A DNA stretch of 64,000 nt from Mucilaginibacter arboris. GTDB taxonomy: Bacteria > Bacteroidota > Bacteroidia > Sphingobacteriales > Sphingobacteriaceae. How positions within the stretch are numbered: position 1 is the first letter of the stretch; each line of letters begins with the position of its first letter. The position numbers were made by a program, and so were the translations under genes. The notes under the pieces were generated by a model that saw nothing but the letters and a program-made list of their open reading frames with translations, was not told where the DNA came from and made no database searches. The stretch spans positions 153,245 through 217,244 of the forward strand of contig NZ_WPIK01000009.1 of the NCBI RefSeq assembly GCF_009754915.1, given 5' to 3'. Shown in pieces: positions 26,655-36,165 of the stretch.

Positions 26655-27893
26655 TTATGTGGTTATAGCCCTTAAAAAATTAATGGCTGCGGGGCCATCT
26701 GCAAAATGTTTCTCATAACATTTGCGGGCATTTCTGCCCATTTCTGTTTTCTGTTTTGCTGTAAGGTTATTCCAGTTTTCTAATAATTGTTGTGTTCCTG
26801 CTGCTGTATCATCTGCAATGATTCCAGCTTCTGCGGCTGCAATTTCTGTCCAGATATTAACCTGATTAGAAATGAGGACAGGTTTGCCGCATGCTAATGC
26901 TTCAACTGCCGCAATACCGAAATTTTCCTGATGACTGGGCAATACAAAAGCCTCACATCCATAAAAAGCGCCCCACTTTGCATTGCCGGTAAGCATTCCA
27001 GGGAAAAAAACAGTGGTTGCTGTTTTTTGTAATTTTAATACCGAGTTTTTAATTTTTTGTCCGTAAGGTGTTTCAGTCCCCGGACCGGCAACAACAAGTT
27101 TTGAGGCAGTAAATTTTGGGGTGCTAAAAGAAGCATCATGCTGTTTCTCATTCATTTCATCAATTCCCTGAGTTTTACCGTAAGCATCAATCAACATGTC
27201 AACACCTTTTTTTTCATGGATCCGGCTGATGAAAAGTAGGTAAGGATTATCAGCTAAATCAGGGCAGGAACTTGAAAATGCTTCACGCATAACTGCCGTA
27301 AAAACCGGAGGCTCTTCCACACCTAAACCAACAACAAGTTCTTTTACAGGATGATAAGGTGTAAAAGTTTTACGGGCAAGCTTAAGTTCTGCTCCACAGG
27401 TAAATAACAACCCATTTGTCTGATTGATTACTTTTCGCTCAACTAACTTCCAGTAAAACCAATTACGTATAGCTTTTAATTTTCTGCCTGATGCCTTTTG
27501 GAAGTATGGGTCCAACATGCCATGGGGCATCACAAAAAATTTAGTGTTAAAAGGAGCATGCGTTTGTTTACTTCTTAACATTCTTAACGCTTTAACCAGC
27601 CCATAGCCCTGATAATTCCATAAGCCATGTAAAATAACAGTATCGAAATCGGGTAAGTTTTGTAACAACCAAGGAATATAGACTGCATTATAAAACCAAG
27701 GCGTTTTACCTAAACCTAAAGCATGAATGGAATAAGATTTTTCACCGATAAAAGAAGCATCCGGATGATCAAAGCTAACAACTTCGTTTTGAACATTCTG
27801 AAAATTATTTAAACCTTTGATAATAGTTTTTACTGCCTGACAAACCCCGCCCAATTTCGGGTCCATACTGGCAGTTATATGGAGTATTTTCAT
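26655..27893 (-). CDS. Glycosyltransferase, GT4
   Basis: A 412-residue GT-B enzyme. The acceptor-side start is ITASMDPKLGGVCQAVKTI; the nucleotide-sugar domain has YLLFISRIHEKKGVDMLIDAY and the EX7E-type motif in LPSHQENFGIAAVEALACGKPVLIS. The donor is not known. Two dispersed-motif copies lie in frame (27125-27136 and 27749-27760), each read as DASF and each keeping the downstream A-rich arm. It overlaps the upstream GT4 gene by four bases (ATGA). Confidence 0.9.
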   Translation of the reverse strand: MKILHITASMDPKLGGVCQAVKTIIKGLNNFQNVQNEVVSFDHPDASFIGEKSYSIHALGLGKTPWFYNAVYIPWLLQNLPDFDTVILHGLWNYQGYGLVKALRMLRSKQTHAPFNTKFFVMPHGMLDPYFQKASGRKLKAIRNWFYWKLVERKVINQTNGLLFTCGAELKLARKTFTPYHPVKELVVGLGVEEPPVFTAVMREAFSSSCPDLADNPYLLFISRIHEKKGVDMLIDAYGKTQGIDEMNEKQHDASFSTPKFTASKLVVAGPGTETPYGQKIKNSVLKLQKTATTVFFPGMLTGNAKWGAFYGCEAFVLPSHQENFGIAAVEALACGKPVLISNQVNIWTEIAAAEAGIIADDTAAGTQQLLENWNNLTAKQKTEMGRNARKCYEKHFADGPAAINFLRAITT

Positions 27894-29065
27894 CCGTTTT
27901 TGTGCTTTTGGAGGATGCTTTGGTAGATATGCTCTATCTTGTCTAAAGCAAGGTCTGCATCAAATCGTTTTGCATTTTCAAGTCCTGATTGAACAATACC
28001 TATCCGTTCTTCAGGAGATAGTAAAATAATTTTCTCAACTGTTTTTGCTGCGTTTTGTGCCCAGGCTTGTACCTCAATCACATCCTGAGGTTGTTTGGGG
28101 ATTAGGAAACCTTCTTCTCCTGCAACTTCCGTCATCGGTGCTTCATCGGTTGTAATAACCGGACATCCACACGCCATGGCTTCTGCAATAGGCCAGCCAA
28201 AACCTTCTGCTAATGACGGAAATAAAAAAACTGAAGCACCGGAATAAGCAGCACTAATCAAGTTATCCTGAATTTTATTAAAGCTATAAATTTCTGATTT
28301 GTATTTTGACTGACTTATTTTTTCAGTTAATTTTTCATCCGGTTTTTCTCCTATTAATATTAGTGGGAGGGAAGTTTTACTGATATTACGCCAGGCATCA
28401 TAAACTGCTACTACCCCTGAACGGTTTTTATACCACTGGTTTCCGCCGATGTGTAGCAGGTAGCCATTTTCTAAATTGAGCCCGGTTTGGTCACTAAACT
28501 CTTTTCGGGCAATTACAATGTCTTTTTTATCGAAAGACTGATTGAGGCCATTATAAACTACAGATGATTCTATTAAAGCAGGCTTGATAAAGCTGTGCAG
28601 GTCTTTCTGGGTTTTTTTTGAAACAGAAATAAAATTTTTGCCTTTTGAATAACCCCTGCGGATGTATGCCTGGTACTGTTTCCCTGTCCATGAAGTTGGA
28701 TTTTCAGGGATCAAGCCAAGCGCAGAATGTTGTGCCAGAAAATCATGACAATGGATTACGTGTGACCGTTTAGCTACTAATGGTACCCAAGGGCCAAGTG
28801 CATGGTCTGTCAGCACAAATAATATATCAGGTTCAAGAGCTTTTAACTTTTTACGGGTTTGTATCGGAAATATTAAATACTGATCTATATATCCAAACCA
28901 TTTTTTAAAAACGTTTGGAAAAGGTAAATTAAAAAAGTAAGGTTTAGGAGACCAGATTTCTACCTGATGTCTACGTTTTTCCATGCCATTTGCCAGCATT
29001 TTGGCAAACCGTGGCATACTTTGGTGCCCAAGAAAATTGGGGTGAGTGAAGAAGATGAGATGCAA
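27890..29065 (-). CDS. Glycosyltransferase, GT4
   Basis: A 391-residue GT-B enzyme with the start FFTHPNFLGHQSMPRFAKMLANGM, the middle LLHIGGNQWYKNRSGVVAVYDAW and the EX7E-like region LFPSLAEGFGWPIAEAMACGCPVITTD. Mannosyltransferases of the GT4 family share this form, but the donor is uncertain. It overlaps the next gene by four bases and follows the polymerase gene by 30 bases. Confidence 0.9.
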   Translation of the reverse strand: MHLIFFTHPNFLGHQSMPRFAKMLANGMEKRRHQVEIWSPKPYFFNLPFPNVFKKWFGYIDQYLIFPIQTRKKLKALEPDILFVLTDHALGPWVPLVAKRSHVIHCHDFLAQHSALGLIPENPTSWTGKQYQAYIRRGYSKGKNFISVSKKTQKDLHSFIKPALIESSVVYNGLNQSFDKKDIVIARKEFSDQTGLNLENGYLLHIGGNQWYKNRSGVVAVYDAWRNISKTSLPLILIGEKPDEKLTEKISQSKYKSEIYSFNKIQDNLISAAYSGASVFLFPSLAEGFGWPIAEAMACGCPVITTDEAPMTEVAGEEGFLIPKQPQDVIEVQAWAQNAAKTVEKIILLSPEERIGIVQSGLENAKRFDADLALDKIEHIYQSILQKHKNG

Positions 29066-29095
29066 GTGTTTATAAGTGATAATTACTTTAATAAA

Positions 29096-30487
29096 TTATG
29101 CAAAAGCTTCGTTTAAGTTCTTTTTGTTTGGAATAACTCTTTTTTTGACATTATTTGAGTTAAGGGATGCAAGCATCAAGCCACTAATCATAATACTAAA
29201 GCCTAGATAAGTAGGTTGGGCCCAATTACCTTGTGCCAACTCTAATAACCCAAAACTTAGTAACAGCCAAGGTAAAAAATCATTTACTGCTAATTTACGA
29301 TAGCTGGCTAATATAATTTTTACTGTTAAACCAATACGTAAAAATATAACAAATAAGCCCAGTAAAGGTCCCATTTCCCCTAATTCCCTTCCCCATTCTC
29401 CTTCGGAAATTAAAAATTTTCTGTTTCCTGATAGCAGCATACTGCCAACATTTGTTCCCATACCTGTACCGTAACCAAAGTATGGCTGGTTTGCAGATTC
29501 ACTCAGTGCGCTTACAAGCCCTCCTAAAAACCGGTCTCCTAATGTACCCTTTAAACCACCTTCTATACCATTTGCGTCAGTAAAACGTGAAGTAAATGCT
29601 TCTGTTGCTTGATTAAAAAAGCTTGTTTGAGCTAAAATAGCTAATATAGTTATTCCTCCAACAACAGCGATTAGTAGTTTACCTATATATTGAGGTTTTC
29701 TGGAAACGGCAAGAACGGTAAATATGGCAGTTACTCCAATTTGAAAAAGTACAGTTCTACTAATTGAAAGCGGAACAGCAGCAAACATAGCTAATGTTGC
29801 AGCAATAAGTATTAATTTATTGACACGTTTTAAATCAAACCAAAAATAAAATATAAAGCAAGCAGCAAAACCATAGTATGAAGAAGTTCCTGTGGTAAAA
29901 GAAAATGTTGCCGGTGGCCTAAAAAACCCCATTGCACCACTATAACCAGCTCCTGCCATATCTCCGCCAACTCCACGGTTTACCCAAGCAGATTGAGGGC
30001 TATAAAATTGCATGGCAATAAGAATAGTCATTGGAATAGTTATCAATAAAGTTGCTTTTCCAATATTTATAACATCCTCCCTTGTGAAAATTTTACCAAT
30101 TACGAAAATCAGCGGGAAATGGAATAATAAAATTCTTGCTCCAAATAAAGCAACAAATAAATTTCCATGCCCTAAAAAAACAGCTGTGAATATACTTATT
30201 ACACCTATAATTACCATTCCAATTAAATAAATTGAAGAAGGTAGTAGGTCCCTTTGCCAGCATTTTAATACTAACCAAATAGCTATCGGATCACGAATAA
30301 TTAATAAAGGCGTTGCTAAACCTTGCAGGAACCATTTTCTCAAAGCACCTTCAAAAATCAATAGTAAAAAATAAGCCCAAATGCCTTGTTTTAAGATTCG
30401 ATTTGGATCGACTTTGGGCTTTTTTGATATCGGCATTGGTTTATCATTAATACCTAAATCAGGATTAGGCTCAATTTTAAGCATCAT
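29096..30487 (-). CDS. O-antigen polymerase/ligase-like membrane protein (Wzy-like)
   Basis: A 463-residue protein with about eleven transmembrane helices. The first reads GIWAYFLLLIFEGALRKWFL, where the GALRKW box is common in Wzy-like proteins of exopolysaccharide loci. A large external loop (about residues 290-355) contains LGDRFLGGLVSAL and YFGYGTGMGTNVGS, as in the O-antigen ligase/polymerase superfamily. It would join repeat units in the periplasm. It is the only polymerase-like gene seen, and no Wzx flippase is present in the window. Confidence 0.82.
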   Translation of the reverse strand: MMLKIEPNPDLGINDKPMPISKKPKVDPNRILKQGIWAYFLLLIFEGALRKWFLQGLATPLLIIRDPIAIWLVLKCWQRDLLPSSIYLIGMVIIGVISIFTAVFLGHGNLFVALFGARILLFHFPLIFVIGKIFTREDVINIGKATLLITIPMTILIAMQFYSPQSAWVNRGVGGDMAGAGYSGAMGFFRPPATFSFTTGTSSYYGFAACFIFYFWFDLKRVNKLILIAATLAMFAAVPLSISRTVLFQIGVTAIFTVLAVSRKPQYIGKLLIAVVGGITILAILAQTSFFNQATEAFTSRFTDANGIEGGLKGTLGDRFLGGLVSALSESANQPYFGYGTGMGTNVGSMLLSGNRKFLISEGEWGRELGEMGPLLGLFVIFLRIGLTVKIILASYRKLAVNDFLPWLLLSFGLLELAQGNWAQPTYLGFSIMISGLMLASLNSNNVKKRVIPNKKNLNEAFA

Positions 30488-30564
30488 ATTTGTAATTAGT
30501 ATTCATTTAAGATGTTCTATACCTTAATACAGTTATTGGAAAAGTTATAGTATAATTTTTTACC

Positions 30565-31806
30565 TTAAACAGGTTTTACTATAGCCGCTGCTAGTTCCTG
30601 TCCATAAACATTCCACGTTCGTTTACTTGCTGTTTCCATTGCTGCCCGTCCAACTTCAGCAATTATGCTTCTTTTATCGATCAATTCTTCGATAGCAGCC
30701 TGAAGTGCATTTGTGGAACCAGCTTCAATCAGCCAGCCGTTCTCTCCATGCTTGATTAAATCCGGACCTGCTGTTCTATATGTAGTAATTACGGGTGTAC
30801 CCTGCGACATAGCTTCCGTAATAACCAACCCGAAACCTTCAAAAAGGGAAGGGAAAACTAAAACATCATGTTCCTGCATTAACTTTAAAATTTGTTCGTG
30901 GGCTAAACTTGGTATCCAACGATGTTTTGCAAGCGCTGCATCTAATGCAGGGCATTGGTCAGTCGATTTTTTTCCAACTACTGTTAATTCAACGTAGTTT
31001 TTAAGACGATCAACCGCAGCAAAAAGATCAGCTATCCCTTTTCTTTGTGACAGCCCTCCTACAAATAATAGTTTAATTGGTTTAACTGTAGAAATATCAG
31101 GATAACTTCTGGACGTTGCAACAGGCGGAAAAGCATACGGAATGACTTCTATAGGCGCTAATGTGCCGGGATAATCTTTTAAAGTATTTGCAGTAAACTG
31201 ACTGGCAACAAAAATTTTATCTGCTAAACGAAGCTCTTCGTCTTTTCGAGCAAGTTTAGCTTCAGAATCTTCCAGGCCTGTTAATGTTGAGGCCCATTCC
31301 GGCCAACGTTCACTCTCAGCTTCTAAAAAGCGTTTTGAAGCACGCCAGTACCCAATAGGAAGATCATACAAACAATTAAGGTTTAATTTTTTAGCTTCCC
31401 GAAAAGAAAACAATGCACCATCTTCATAAGCATATACTGCATTTATTCCCTGGTCTGCCATATTCTTCAGGCTTTTTGCTGTTCGTTTGTCCAGGTTCTG
31501 ATAAACACTATCCACACTGAATATTCCTGTTTCGTGTTTAATAAGTTTTTTAAAACCTGCTTTAGAAGCAGCAAACCTTCCCAATTCATATAAAGGCCAG
31601 GTTTTAGTAAATTCTAATAATGCCGGATCATACCGCCTCCTGTTAAATTCTGCAAAAGGGACGAGAGAACTCAATTTATCAAAAATATTTCCCGGAAATG
31701 TAGCAACGGTAGTCCTAAAGCCTGAAAGCATACCTGCTTTTTGAAGCCCAAGTGCTGCTGCGCGAAAAAAAGCATTACCGGTGGGATGTAATATAAGTAC
31801 TTTCAT
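30565..31806 (-). CDS. Glycosyltransferase, GT4
   Basis: A 413-residue GT-B enzyme with PIKLLFVGGLSQRKGIADLFAAVDRL and the EX7E motif in VFPSLFEGFGLVITEAMSQGTPVITT. Its N-terminal part (HPTGNAFFRAAALGLQKAGML) and a long central helical region mark a distinct subgroup. It overlaps the end of the upstream GT4 gene by 32 bases. A motif copy (30665-30676) is translated in IDKRSIIAE. Confidence 0.88.
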   Translation of the reverse strand: MKVLILHPTGNAFFRAAALGLQKAGMLSGFRTTVATFPGNIFDKLSSLVPFAEFNRRRYDPALLEFTKTWPLYELGRFAASKAGFKKLIKHETGIFSVDSVYQNLDKRTAKSLKNMADQGINAVYAYEDGALFSFREAKKLNLNCLYDLPIGYWRASKRFLEAESERWPEWASTLTGLEDSEAKLARKDEELRLADKIFVASQFTANTLKDYPGTLAPIEVIPYAFPPVATSRSYPDISTVKPIKLLFVGGLSQRKGIADLFAAVDRLKNYVELTVVGKKSTDQCPALDAALAKHRWIPSLAHEQILKLMQEHDVLVFPSLFEGFGLVITEAMSQGTPVITTYRTAGPDLIKHGENGWLIEAGSTNALQAAIEELIDKRSIIAEVGRAAMETASKRTWNVYGQELAAAIVKPV

Positions 31807-32854
31807 TTCTGGGCTTTATAAGATGAAGAGCTGATTCAACAACATTTAAATATTTAGATGCAACTACATCTGGACGATGTGAAGTTAAATGAGTTATAGC
31901 TTCGTTCTTCAGTTTTAGTTCTAAAGATGGATTATTAACTATTTCTACAATTGTATTAACAAGAGAATCAATATCTCCGCGTTGAAACTTCATACCTGCA
32001 TTTCCTATAGCGTCAGGTAATCCGCCACCATCAGAAACAATCGGTATGCATCCACATGCCATAGCTTCAAGAACTACATTACCAAAAGGTTCTTCCCATA
32101 AAGATGGCACCAATAAAAAACGATGACGGTTTAAACAAATTGCTAATTCTTCTCCGCTCAAAGGGCCAACAAGTTTAATATACAATTCCATTTCTAATTC
32201 TGAAATTAATTGCTGAAGATTACGATACTCAGGGCCACTGCCGATAATTGTAAATAAAGGTTTTTCCTTTAAAAAAGCTGATTTATAATTTGAAGAAATC
32301 AGTTGGTGTATGGCTTTAATGGCATGGTCTGCACCTTTATCTGAAACAAGCCTTCCTAAAAAAACAAAATCAATTGTTTTTTTAATTCCGGGTATTATTT
32401 TAAATTGATCACTTCTATAAGGGTTTGCAATTACAGTAGCAGAAGGCCAGCAACGTTTTCTTACCGCATCGCTTACAGCAATTACTTTATTTGCATGCTT
32501 TAACCACAATAATTTTAATCTGTCCTGAAAACCTATTTTACCATTTATGCGTGTTATCCAGGTATTTAATACAATAACAGAAGGATTACGAAAAAATAGG
32601 TTTGGCCAAGCTAATCTAAGGCACGGGTTATTTTCAAATACTAAATCCGCCCAATAATGCTCTGCAAAAAGTTTTCTTTTACTTGGGTTTCTAATAACCA
32701 AATAGGGGAACTTTTTATTTGATGAATCTTTAGACCAAGTTAACAAATGGACATCATGGCCAACTTCTGAAAAAGATTGTGCAAGTATATCAGAGTTAAT
32801 CTCGATTCCTCCAATGTCAGGATAGAAATTATGCGATAGAAATAAGATTTTCAA
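31775..32854 (-). CDS. Glycosyltransferase, GT4
   Basis: A 359-residue GT-B enzyme. The start is FLSHNFYPDIGGIEINSDILAQSF (acceptor side with GG loop); the donor side has DFVFLGRLVSDKGADHAIKAI and the motif in LVPSLWEEPFGNVVLEAMACGCIPIVSDGGG. The donor sugar is unknown. Its last 32 bases overlap the next gene. Confidence 0.9.
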   Translation of the reverse strand: MKILFLSHNFYPDIGGIEINSDILAQSFSEVGHDVHLLTWSKDSSNKKFPYLVIRNPSKRKLFAEHYWADLVFENNPCLRLAWPNLFFRNPSVIVLNTWITRINGKIGFQDRLKLLWLKHANKVIAVSDAVRKRCWPSATVIANPYRSDQFKIIPGIKKTIDFVFLGRLVSDKGADHAIKAIHQLISSNYKSAFLKEKPLFTIIGSGPEYRNLQQLISELEMELYIKLVGPLSGEELAICLNRHRFLLVPSLWEEPFGNVVLEAMACGCIPIVSDGGGLPDAIGNAGMKFQRGDIDSLVNTIVEIVNNPSLELKLKNEAITHLTSHRPDVVASKYLNVVESALHLIKPRNESTYITSHR

Positions 32855-32912
32855 TTTAATACCTTAAAAAGTAATTGCCAAGTTAAAAGTGCTAATAATT
32901 TTTTACTAAAAG

Positions 32913-33902
32913 TTAATATCTAAATTTTATATAAGTAGCTTTTAAATTAGAAAAAAGCTTAAACGCTATTGTGGAATAAAAATCCAAGTATTTTCCATAG
33001 CCATTTAAATATAACCAAGAAATTGCTTTTGCTTTAGGAGATGAAGATAATGTTCTTAGCGCATCTTTTAGTTGTATTTTTTCCTCATTAGAATATACAT
33101 TCCAACTTAAGCAATCAGCTAAAACACAAGCAAAATGTGTTCTGTTCTTATAAATGCTTTTAAGGTTCCAGTTTCTTTCTTTATATGCAGGCTCTAATAC
33201 TTCATGAAATACTTTATACATTCCAATAATTTCCATCAACTTACGACGTAACCGAGCCTTTCCTGAATCTACCCAAACCCTATAAAATGAAAGTATTTCG
33301 TTTAAATAAACATTACCATATCCGGCAGCAGCTAAAGAAGCTGAAAGATGATAGTCCTCAGCAGAATTGGGTCTGTTATTAAGGAAATCTACTTTAACAA
33401 GAGCTTCTCGTCTAAACATAATTATATTAGCAGCTACCCGATATCCTTTTATAGCAGATTGTAAAGCATTTGTACTATTTTGATAGCCGGATTTTCTGGC
33501 AAGTTGTCGCTTATTTAAGTAATTTCCATTTTGATCAATTTCCTGTACTGCTGCATGAGCATATCCTGCTTCTGGATATTTTATTAATAAAGCAGAAAGT
33601 TTTTCTATATACTTAAAAGATAAATAATCATCAGAGTCAAGTCTTACAATAAAATCACCTTTTGCTAATCGAAGACAATAGTCAGTGTTATATGTAATAC
33701 CTAAATTTTTTTGCTGAGAAATTATTTTCAAAATAGGTATCTCATTTGATAGCATTTCAAGAATTTCTAGCGTATCGTCAGTACTACAATCATTTGAAAC
33801 GATAATTTCAATTGGCTTTACAGATTGATTATACGTACTGCGTATAGCTTGGGCTAAATATTGTGATTGATTATAAGTTGGTATACAAACAGAAATTGTC
33901 AT
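32913..33902 (-). CDS. Glycosyltransferase, GT2
   Basis: A 329-residue GT-A enzyme. ISVCIPTYNQSQYLAQAIRS starts the nucleotide-binding fold, NDCSTDDTLEIL and the DXD equivalent in FIVRLDSDDYLSFKYIEKL bind the UDP/GDP-sugar with a metal ion, and NSAEDYHLSASL supplies the likely base region. The C-terminal 100 residues are helical and hold no motif I can name. AT-rich codon use is stronger than in the flanking wca-type genes. Confidence 0.9.
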   Translation of the reverse strand: MTISVCIPTYNQSQYLAQAIRSTYNQSVKPIEIIVSNDCSTDDTLEILEMLSNEIPILKIISQQKNLGITYNTDYCLRLAKGDFIVRLDSDDYLSFKYIEKLSALLIKYPEAGYAHAAVQEIDQNGNYLNKRQLARKSGYQNSTNALQSAIKGYRVAANIIMFRREALVKVDFLNNRPNSAEDYHLSASLAAAGYGNVYLNEILSFYRVWVDSGKARLRRKLMEIIGMYKVFHEVLEPAYKERNWNLKSIYKNRTHFACVLADCLSWNVYSNEEKIQLKDALRTLSSSPKAKAISWLYLNGYGKYLDFYSTIAFKLFSNLKATYIKFRY

Positions 33903-33963
33903 GTAAAAAAGTTAATAAAAATAGCTAATAAGCGTCAAATGGTCGGTATTTAATTTACCAATA

Positions 33964-35082
33964 TCAATTAAAAGAAGAAAAGCTATCCAACAATTGTTTT
34001 GATACTAAAGAAATGTCTGTATAATTAACAGTAATTTCTTTAGTTAAACATACTTCAAAGTTCCCAGATAAATAGTATATTACTCCTTTTGCTATAGGAA
34101 GATTTTTTATTCCTGCTGGATACCAAGGCTTTGAAATGCATATTACAGGAAGATTATGTTCATGCATTGCGGCAACAGAGCCACTTTTTTCTATTATAGG
34201 AAGTGCAGTAGATGAAATACCAAATGTTGCAGTATTAAATACTTCAGATATACGATCTATAGATTGTTCTCCAAGAGTGATTATATTTAATCCGGCTAAT
34301 TTCCAAACAGTTTCCCAATGAGATTGTTCTTTGCCGGATCGCCCTATAAGTATTAAATCAAATTCAATTCCTTTTTTCTGCTTGTATAAAGCAGCTTCTT
34401 TTGCAAAACTTTCAATTGGAGCTCCAGGATGTATAGTACCGAAATTGACAAAAGTAATTTTTTTGTAGTTGTTTGAATTTGATTTAAAAATATAAGGATG
34501 CATAAGTGGTATATTAGAAAAAAGTGGTAAGTATTTGGCACTATACCCCAGTTTTTTAAGTTGTATCTGGTACAATCCAGTTTGAGTAGTAATTAAAGAA
34601 GGATTTAATTTTTTTATTAATTTTTTTATCAAAAACTTTTGAATTCCTCCCCATATTTTATATTTGAATGTTGAATTTTTTTCCATTCCAACCCATAATT
34701 CATGAAACATAATATGCCAACGCCTTCCTCCTATACTAAACTTTGATAAGCCTTTATGTAATTCTAAAGGTATTCCTTTAGAATTAAAGGAAAAAGGAAC
34801 ATATTGAAGGCTTAACCATTCTGGGCTAAAGTTATCTATCCATAAGTTTGCTATTTCGTAACGGATAGTTGAAGTTAAATTAGATGGAATACGATAAACT
34901 AAAAGTTGGAAGCTGTCAACTAATTCAGTACGTTCAATTTTTGTGTTTATAAATTGATCGTTAATAGCTAAAATAGCAACTTCATGATTTTTTTTAATAA
35001 TTTCTGTTGCCAGCCTTTTGGTGTAATCTCCAACGCCATCACTACCACTTTCTAATGATCCACAAATAAAAAGTATCCTCAT
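33964..35082 (-). CDS. Probable glycosyltransferase, GT-B fold (GT4-like)
   Basis: A 372-residue protein starting FICGSLESGSDGVGDYTKRLATEIIKK, typical of GT4 acceptor domains (GVGDY loop). The C-terminal half has ITFVNFGTIHPGAPIESFAKEAALYK and IILGEQSIDRISEVFNTATFGISSTALPIIEKSGSVAAMHEHNLPVI. The classical EX7E is not clear, so activity and donor are less certain than for its neighbours. The gene is very AT-rich. Confidence 0.75.
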   Translation of the reverse strand: MRILFICGSLESGSDGVGDYTKRLATEIIKKNHEVAILAINDQFINTKIERTELVDSFQLLVYRIPSNLTSTIRYEIANLWIDNFSPEWLSLQYVPFSFNSKGIPLELHKGLSKFSIGGRRWHIMFHELWVGMEKNSTFKYKIWGGIQKFLIKKLIKKLNPSLITTQTGLYQIQLKKLGYSAKYLPLFSNIPLMHPYIFKSNSNNYKKITFVNFGTIHPGAPIESFAKEAALYKQKKGIEFDLILIGRSGKEQSHWETVWKLAGLNIITLGEQSIDRISEVFNTATFGISSTALPIIEKSGSVAAMHEHNLPVICISKPWYPAGIKNLPIAKGVIYYLSGNFEVCLTKEITVNYTDISLVSKQLLDSFSSFN

Positions 35083-35160
35083 TTAGATTTACACATCATT
35101 GGTTAAATTTATTGTTATGTTAAAGGTTATCAGGATGATTTAAAATATTTATATCAATAA

Positions 35161-36162
35161 TTATGATAAAACCTCTTTATCAACCTCATTAGGTTTATTT
35201 CTTTTGATAAAATGAATTATTGAAAGAGGGATTAGTCGATTCAATAAATTATATTTTTTTATTAGCCTCCAATTCGGCCTTATCTTAAAAAAAACAGTTA
35301 TTGAATAATTAAAGATGTCGCTTAATTTTTTATCATTTTGAAGTTCTTTGTAAAGCATTCTTCTCGTAAGGTCTTGGATTTGATAAATCTTTAAAATAGA
35401 TTTTTCAAAATGATGTTTTTGCAAATAATCCAAAACAGCAGAGGATGAATTTATAAGCCGTGATTTATTTTTTATTTGATTCTCTTTTACTACAGCAGAT
35501 ATTGAAAAGTTATATTTATGAATTCTCCAAACAGATAAAGGATGGTCAAAGAAAAAACTTTTTCCTAAAGGTAAAATAGTTAATATTAAAAACTCATCAA
35601 TATACATATCTACTCCACTCGGTATTTTTATAGTTTTTAATGCAGAAGAACGGGCTGCATAAGTAGTTCCTCCTCCAAAAAGCATATTGTCATTGTAAAA
35701 ACGGTGTAAAAGCCATTTTCCATCAATTACTTTACCTAAAATATCTTTAGGAAGAATTTCTGTTTTTATAAATTGTGTTTCTTCGAAAAGAATTTTTGCC
35801 GGGGCAGCAACATGAACAATTTCATCATTTTCTTCAAATACTTTTACATATTCTGTAATTTTATCTTGTAAAAAATAATCATCAGCATCTAAATTAAAGA
35901 TATATTTTCCATTACATTTTTGGATAGCATTATAAGTAGCGTTGGCTTTTCCTTTGTTTTCCTGATAATAATATTGTATTGCTTTTTCGTTTATCAATTC
36001 TTGTAATACAGCATAAGTATTATCAGTTGAACCGTCATCAACAACAATTATTTCTATTTTTTCCTTCGGATAAGTTTGGGCTAAAATGCTATCAATAGCT
36101 TGTTTGATATAATTATCATAATTATAAGTAGGGATTATGACGGAAATTAATGGCTCAGACAT
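35161..36162 (-). CDS. Glycosyltransferase, GT2
   Basis: A 333-residue GT-A enzyme: LISVIIPTYNYDNYIKQAIDSILAQ, VDDGSTDNTYAVLQ, and the DXD region in FNLDADDYFLQDKI. The middle part is consistent with a processive or branching sugar transferase, but no specificity can be read. It follows the GT61 gene by three bases in a very AT-rich segment. Confidence 0.9.
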   Translation of the reverse strand: MSEPLISVIIPTYNYDNYIKQAIDSILAQTYPKEKIEIIVVDDGSTDNTYAVLQELINEKAIQYYYQENKGKANATYNAIQKCNGKYIFNLDADDYFLQDKITEYVKVFEENDEIVHVAAPAKILFEETQFIKTEILPKDILGKVIDGKWLLHRFYNDNMLFGGGTTYAARSSALKTIKIPSGVDMYIDEFLILTILPLGKSFFFDHPLSVWRIHKYNFSISAVVKENQIKNKSRLINSSSAVLDYLQKHHFEKSILKIYQIQDLTRRMLYKELQNDKKLSDIFNYSITVFFKIRPNWRLIKKYNLLNRLIPLSIIHFIKRNKPNEVDKEVLS

Positions 36163-36165
36163 AAA